Source of the DNA: Hungateiclostridiaceae bacterium UBA3934
Lineage (GTDB): Bacteria > Bacillota > Clostridia > Acetivibrionales > DTU013
NCBI GenBank assembly: GCA_002385815.1
Contig: DGEE01000100.1
Coordinates: 3,522 to 12,810 of the forward strand
DNA length: 9,289 nucleotides
Direction: 5' to 3'
Part shown: positions 6,432 to 9,289 of the stretch, piece by piece
Numbering within the stretch: the stretch's first letter is position 1
How the letters are laid out: the number at the start of each line of letters is the position of its first letter
Notes under the pieces: model-generated
What the model was told of the DNA's origin: nothing
Seen by the model: only the letters and a program-made list of their open reading frames with translations
Database searches by the model: none
Position numbers and translations under genes: made by a program

Positions 6432-7340
6432 TTGCTCAGGCTTATAACAGCAATACTTGCCGCAGTATATCTTATAAATGCACAATTTGTCATGACAGCT
6501 CCATGCAGCGGGACCCAGCCCCTTGGTGAGGACGAGTCGTCTGAGTTTAGAGGGGAAGGCATTGATGCGGAAATGGCATCAGGACCGGAACGCAATATGC
6601 CATGGATCAACGACAGTGAATTCATTGAAGCTGTGGCAAGGAACAAAACATATGTGATGCTTGGCGGTTATAAGACTGTTCTGAAAGACCCGCTGCCAGG
6701 CGAAGAGTATAATGTGCATCTGGCAGCTGACATGCTGGCAGGTATCGTTGTAAAACCGGGAGCTATTTTTTCGCAAAATGATGCCATCGGCCCCTATATT
6801 GAAAGCAGGGGATTCAGGAAAGGTCCCACATATATTGGAACCATGGTGACGACCACGGTGGGCGGCGGAGTGTGCAAGATCGCATCCGCTCTGTATAATG
6901 TTGCAGTACTGTCCGGTGTGAAGATAACAGAGCGTCACAACCATACGATGCCGGTGCCGTATGTCCCATATGGTCAGGACGCCACAGTGTCATACGGCAA
7001 TAAGGATTTCAAGTTTATGAACACCACGGACTCGGACATACTTATCTGGGCAAAGGGAGTGGACAATGTCCTCTATATGGCATTTTACGGAAGCAGACCA
7101 GCTCCTGCAGTTGAATGGGTCCATGAGGTGCTGGAGACCACAAAGGCACCTGTTGTATACAGAATAAATACAAGCCTGGCGGAGGATGAAAAAAGGCTAT
7201 TGATGGAAGGGATGGATGGTGCTGTGGTCAAGTCATGGATCAGGATCGGTGAAGGCAACGAAGCGGAAATGAAATATATGGGACTGAGCAGATATCAGCC
7301 AATGCCGCATCTGATCGAAAAAGGACCTGTCAGGCAGTGA
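6432..7340 (+). CDS. VanW-domain protein, short exported form
   Basis: Protein of 302 aa with an N-terminal hydrophobic segment (about 4-23) that should direct export or anchor it in the membrane. Cysteine 25 follows a proline and does not fit a lipobox. A VanW domain follows (about 92-225): VVKPGAIFSQNDAIGPY (106-122), ESRGFRKGP, the hallmark TVGGGVCKIASALYN (142-156) with C148, ERHNHTMPVPYVPYGQDATV, and DFKFMNTTDSDI. The family is named after an accessory protein of vanB-type vancomycin resistance clusters, but its biochemical role is not established. No other van genes are present here, so resistance should not be assumed. Unlike many clostridial relatives, it has no visible peptidoglycan-binding or G5 domain. 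The C-terminal 65 residues are unassigned. TTG start; the MFS gene follows after 66 bp on the same strand. Confidence 0.85.
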   Translation: MLRLITAILAAVYLINAQFVMTAPCSGTQPLGEDESSEFRGEGIDAEMASGPERNMPWINDSEFIEAVARNKTYVMLGGYKTVLKDPLPGEEYNVHLAADMLAGIVVKPGAIFSQNDAIGPYIESRGFRKGPTYIGTMVTTTVGGGVCKIASALYNVAVLSGVKITERHNHTMPVPYVPYGQDATVSYGNKDFKFMNTTDSDILIWAKGVDNVLYMAFYGSRPAPAVEWVHEVLETTKAPVVYRINTSLAEDEKRLLMEGMDGAVVKSWIRIGEGNEAEMKYMGLSRYQPMPHLIEKGPVRQ

Positions 7341-7406
7341 TGAAGGATGCATAAACCCCATGATCCTGAATACCATTCAATATGATTCCGTATTCCGGGA
7401 AGCCAT

Positions 7407-8645
7407 ATGAAAAATAAACGCGATATTTTTATAGGCAGGCCCTTCAGCTTATTTCTGGCTGGCCAGGGTATTTTGAGCTTCGGCGAAGCCGTAAGGTTCA
7501 TAGCTGTGACTGTGCTTATGTATGATATTACCGGATCCGGGGTATCAACAGCGGCGGGAATAGCGCTGTCGACGCTTCCTGGCATCCTGATATCGCCTTT
7601 TGCAGGCGTTGCCGGTGACAGGTCCGGAGGGGCGAAACGGCTCGTGCTCATGGATGGATTCAGATCTCTGGCTGCTTTGCTGTTTATCTTTGCAGAAAAT
7701 ATCACACATATCTATTTGCTCCTTATACTGATTTCTGTTTCTGACGTTTTTTACAATCCGTCCAGACGGAAATATGTGCAGGAAATAACCGGAAAAAAAG
7801 GGGCGTTCCGGGCCAATTCAATGCTGACAGGAGCCGGAGGTGCGGCTTATCTGGCGGGTCCTGTGCTGGCGGGGTTTCTCACGGAAGAATATGGCCCGGT
7901 ACCTTTGATATTCTTAGCATCGGCTTGCTGTCTTATTTCTGCATTATTGACGGGTTCCTCAATAGCAGCTGTGAGCATGAAAAGTAGTACAATCAGAAGG
8001 CCTGATTCACATGAGGCAGCGATGTCATGCCTGAGGGAAGGAATCAGATACTGCAGAGCTGTGCCGGCGATCCGGGAGCTGCTGGCAGCAGGCTTTGTGC
8101 TTGGCTTCTGTACTCTGTCAGTCAATCTGGCTTTTTACCCGTTTGCTTTTGATATGCTGAATGTCACACCAAAGGGTTGGGGTCTGCTGATTACTGTATA
8201 CTATGGGGCTGATTTGTTTGCCATGTTTATCGCGGGACAAATGGAGGCAGGATCGGGAAAACACAGCAGTGCGGTATTTTACGGATCAATTGCCGCAACA
8301 GCATCCATATGGTTGATTTATGCATTTGTGAAGGGATATGCTGTGGTTTTGCTGCTTCAATTTGCCGAAGGGACTTTCATGGCAATCTGCGGCATAATAC
8401 TTGCCGCACGTTGCCAGATAACGTCCGACAGGGAGTACATGGCAAGAGTCGTGGCTTTGAGCGATATGACCAATGGCATTGGCAAACTGATGGGGATGGG
8501 GGTCACATCATGTATTGCTGTAAGATTTTCCTGTATCGGGGTGTTTGTTTTCTGCAGCGCCTTTTTGCTTATATTTGCTGCGATCGGGAGTATACATTCA
8601 GGAAGAACTCCGGACCGAAAAAGCAGCCGCCCTGTGGTTCAGTAA
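7407..8645 (+). CDS. Major facilitator superfamily exporter (MFS_3/MefA-like)
   Basis: Membrane protein of 412 aa made of many hydrophobic helices, the usual length for a 12-helix MFS carrier. The loop between helices 2 and 3 carries the MFS motif A pattern, GVAGDRSGGAKR (67-78). The N-terminus (FLAGQGILSFGEAVRFIAVTV) and the FYNPSRRKYVQEI segment after helix 4 resemble the macrolide-efflux/enterobactin-exporter branch, in which that position usually reads FxPARxAxxP. Export of a small hydrophobic compound is likely; the substrate is unknown. The ATG at 7407 has only a modest GGGAA site (7397-7401), so it may be partly served by readthrough from the VanW gene 66 bp upstream. The stop overlaps the end of the opposing GGDEF gene by 7 bp. 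Confidence 0.85.
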   Translation: MKNKRDIFIGRPFSLFLAGQGILSFGEAVRFIAVTVLMYDITGSGVSTAAGIALSTLPGILISPFAGVAGDRSGGAKRLVLMDGFRSLAALLFIFAENITHIYLLLILISVSDVFYNPSRRKYVQEITGKKGAFRANSMLTGAGGAAYLAGPVLAGFLTEEYGPVPLIFLASACCLISALLTGSSIAAVSMKSSTIRRPDSHEAAMSCLREGIRYCRAVPAIRELLAAGFVLGFCTLSVNLAFYPFAFDMLNVTPKGWGLLITVYYGADLFAMFIAGQMEAGSGKHSSAVFYGSIAATASIWLIYAFVKGYAVVLLLQFAEGTFMAICGIILAARCQITSDREYMARVVALSDMTNGIGKLMGMGVTSCIAVRFSCIGVFVFCSAFLLIFAAIGSIHSGRTPDRKSSRPVVQ

Positions 8646-9289
8646 ACACTGCTGCGGGATACGGCGTTTTTGCCTTTTTTCTTCGATCTGTACAGGTTTC
8701 TGTCTGCTTCTTCTATGAGAGCCCTGACATTCTGACCGTCTTCCGGGTATGAGGAAACGCCTGTGGATATGGTGAAGTGAGGCAGAGATGTTTCGTCGAT
8801 GGTTTTCCTGAAGCGTTCGGCAATGGCAACAGCCTGTCTGGCGTTAGTGTCTGGCAGTATGGCGATGAATTCATCGCCGCCGTATCTTCCTGCCATGTCG
8901 ACACCTCTGAAATTGTTTCTTATCACTGCAGCCAGCATCCTTATGCACTTGTCGCCTGTGATATGGCCATGGGTATCATTGATATCCTTGAAATCATCGA
9001 TATCGAACATCAGGATCGAGTGTGCCTTTTCAGGCCTGTCCGTCAGCAATCTTTCAGCCGCAGCCAGTATTGCGGCCTTATTCAGAAGTCCTGTCAGCGG
9101 GTCGGTTTTTGATTTGTCGAGCAACTTTCTGTTCACTCTTTCCACTTCATGGAGTCTCTTTCTTACTTCTGCTTCGATGGACCTGTCTATGGCACTGAGT
9201 TTTTTCCTGGATGCTTCATACTCATCGATAAGGTGCTTGAGGAATGCCCTGTAAAAATAAGAGAGCATAACGATATATGAAGAGATCTT
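8639..9289 (-). CDS. GGDEF diguanylate cyclase, C-terminal part (runs off the right edge)
   Basis: Makes c-di-GMP from two GTP. Counting from the ATG at 9266-9268, a helical, probably coiled-coil linker (about 15-52) leads into the GGDEF domain: DPLTGLLN (56-63), metal-binding FDIDDFKDIND (88-98), RYGGDEF (128-134), and the late ISTGVSSYPEDG. The active-site motif is canonical, and the RxxD inhibitory site is present at R121-GV-D124 with the normal spacing, so product inhibition is expected. The frame stays open for seven more codons to the window edge, and no Shine-Dalgarno precedes the internal ATG. The visible N-terminus (ISSYIVMLSYFYRAFL) looks like the end of a membrane helix. The real protein therefore probably starts outside and has an N-terminal membrane sensor. 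The 3' end overlaps the MFS gene by 7 bp. Confidence 0.9.
   Translation of the reverse strand, partial: KISSYIVMLSYFYRAFLKHLIDEYEASRKKLSAIDRSIEAEVRKRLHEVERVNRKLLDKSKTDPLTGLLNKAAILAAAERLLTDRPEKAHSILMFDIDDFKDINDTHGHITGDKCIRMLAAVIRNNFRGVDMAGRYGGDEFIAILPDTNARQAVAIAERFRKTIDETSLPHFTISTGVSSYPEDGQNVRALIEEADRNLYRSKKKGKNAVSRSSVY

Noticed and set aside
6432..7340. Vancomycin resistance cluster
   Set aside because: Only a VanW-domain protein is present. No ligase, dehydrogenase, dipeptidase or two-component genes lie in the window, and VanW-domain proteins are common outside resistance clusters.
8663..8680. Possible intrinsic terminator after the MFS gene (GGCG/TGCC stem followed by six T)
   Set aside because: The stem is only 4 bp including a G-T pair, and the T-run is explained by Lys-Lys-Lys codons of the GGDEF gene on the other strand.
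8799..9254. A 151-aa plus-strand open frame opposite the GGDEF gene
   Set aside because: Antisense to a clear GGDEF domain with intact motifs. The Ser/Leu-rich product is a mirror-frame artefact.

Overview
The window looks like chromosomal DNA from a Gram-positive, Clostridia-like member of the Firmicutes. Three things point there. The genes have strong AGG/GAGG-type ribosome binding sites. Three of the eight main genes use TTG or GTG starts (yknW-like, the decarboxylase and the VanW protein). The gene set (a YknWXYZ-like transporter with a Yip1 protein, a short Orn/Lys/Arg decarboxylase, a VanW-domain protein) is typical of that group. Base composition is intermediate and ATA and AGG codons are common. 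I cannot name the genus. The DNA is densely coding: no gap reaches 300 bases and the largest is about 131. I see no rRNA, tRNA, CRISPR array or insertion sequence.

Region 1 (about 1-4273, + strand) is a transporter operon. It holds an ABC ATPase, a Yip1-family membrane protein, a MacA-like membrane-fusion adaptor and a MacB/FtsX-type permease. These are the four parts of the Bacillus subtilis YknWXYZ exporter, known for protection against the SDP toxin, but here the order is Y-W-X-Z. The ATPase start overlaps the stop of an incomplete upstream reading frame by ATGA, so the operon probably begins outside the window. The two gaps of about 100 bp inside the operon (Y-W and X-Z) each hold GC-rich RNA hairpins.

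Region 2 (about 4327-6415) has its own promoter, with a perfect TATAAT, ahead of a GTG-started PLP-dependent decarboxylase of the short SpeA type. This gene ends 4 bp from a convergent single-domain EamA membrane protein.

Region 3 (about 6396-8645, + strand) starts from a divergent AT-rich spacer carrying an 8-bp direct repeat spaced one helical turn apart. Next come a short exported VanW-domain protein and an MFS exporter.

Region 4 (8639-9289, - strand) is the C-terminal part of a GGDEF diguanylate cyclase that runs off the right edge. Its 3' end overlaps the MFS gene by 7 bp.

Taken together, this is an envelope and export neighbourhood: toxin or peptide export, a polyamine-type enzyme, two small-molecule transporters, a cell-wall-associated VanW protein and c-di-GMP signalling. 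Nothing is clearly a new system. The most unusual points are the rearranged YknWXYZ operon, its structured intercistronic RNA, and an adaptor hairpin tip in which the TolC-contact arginine is replaced.
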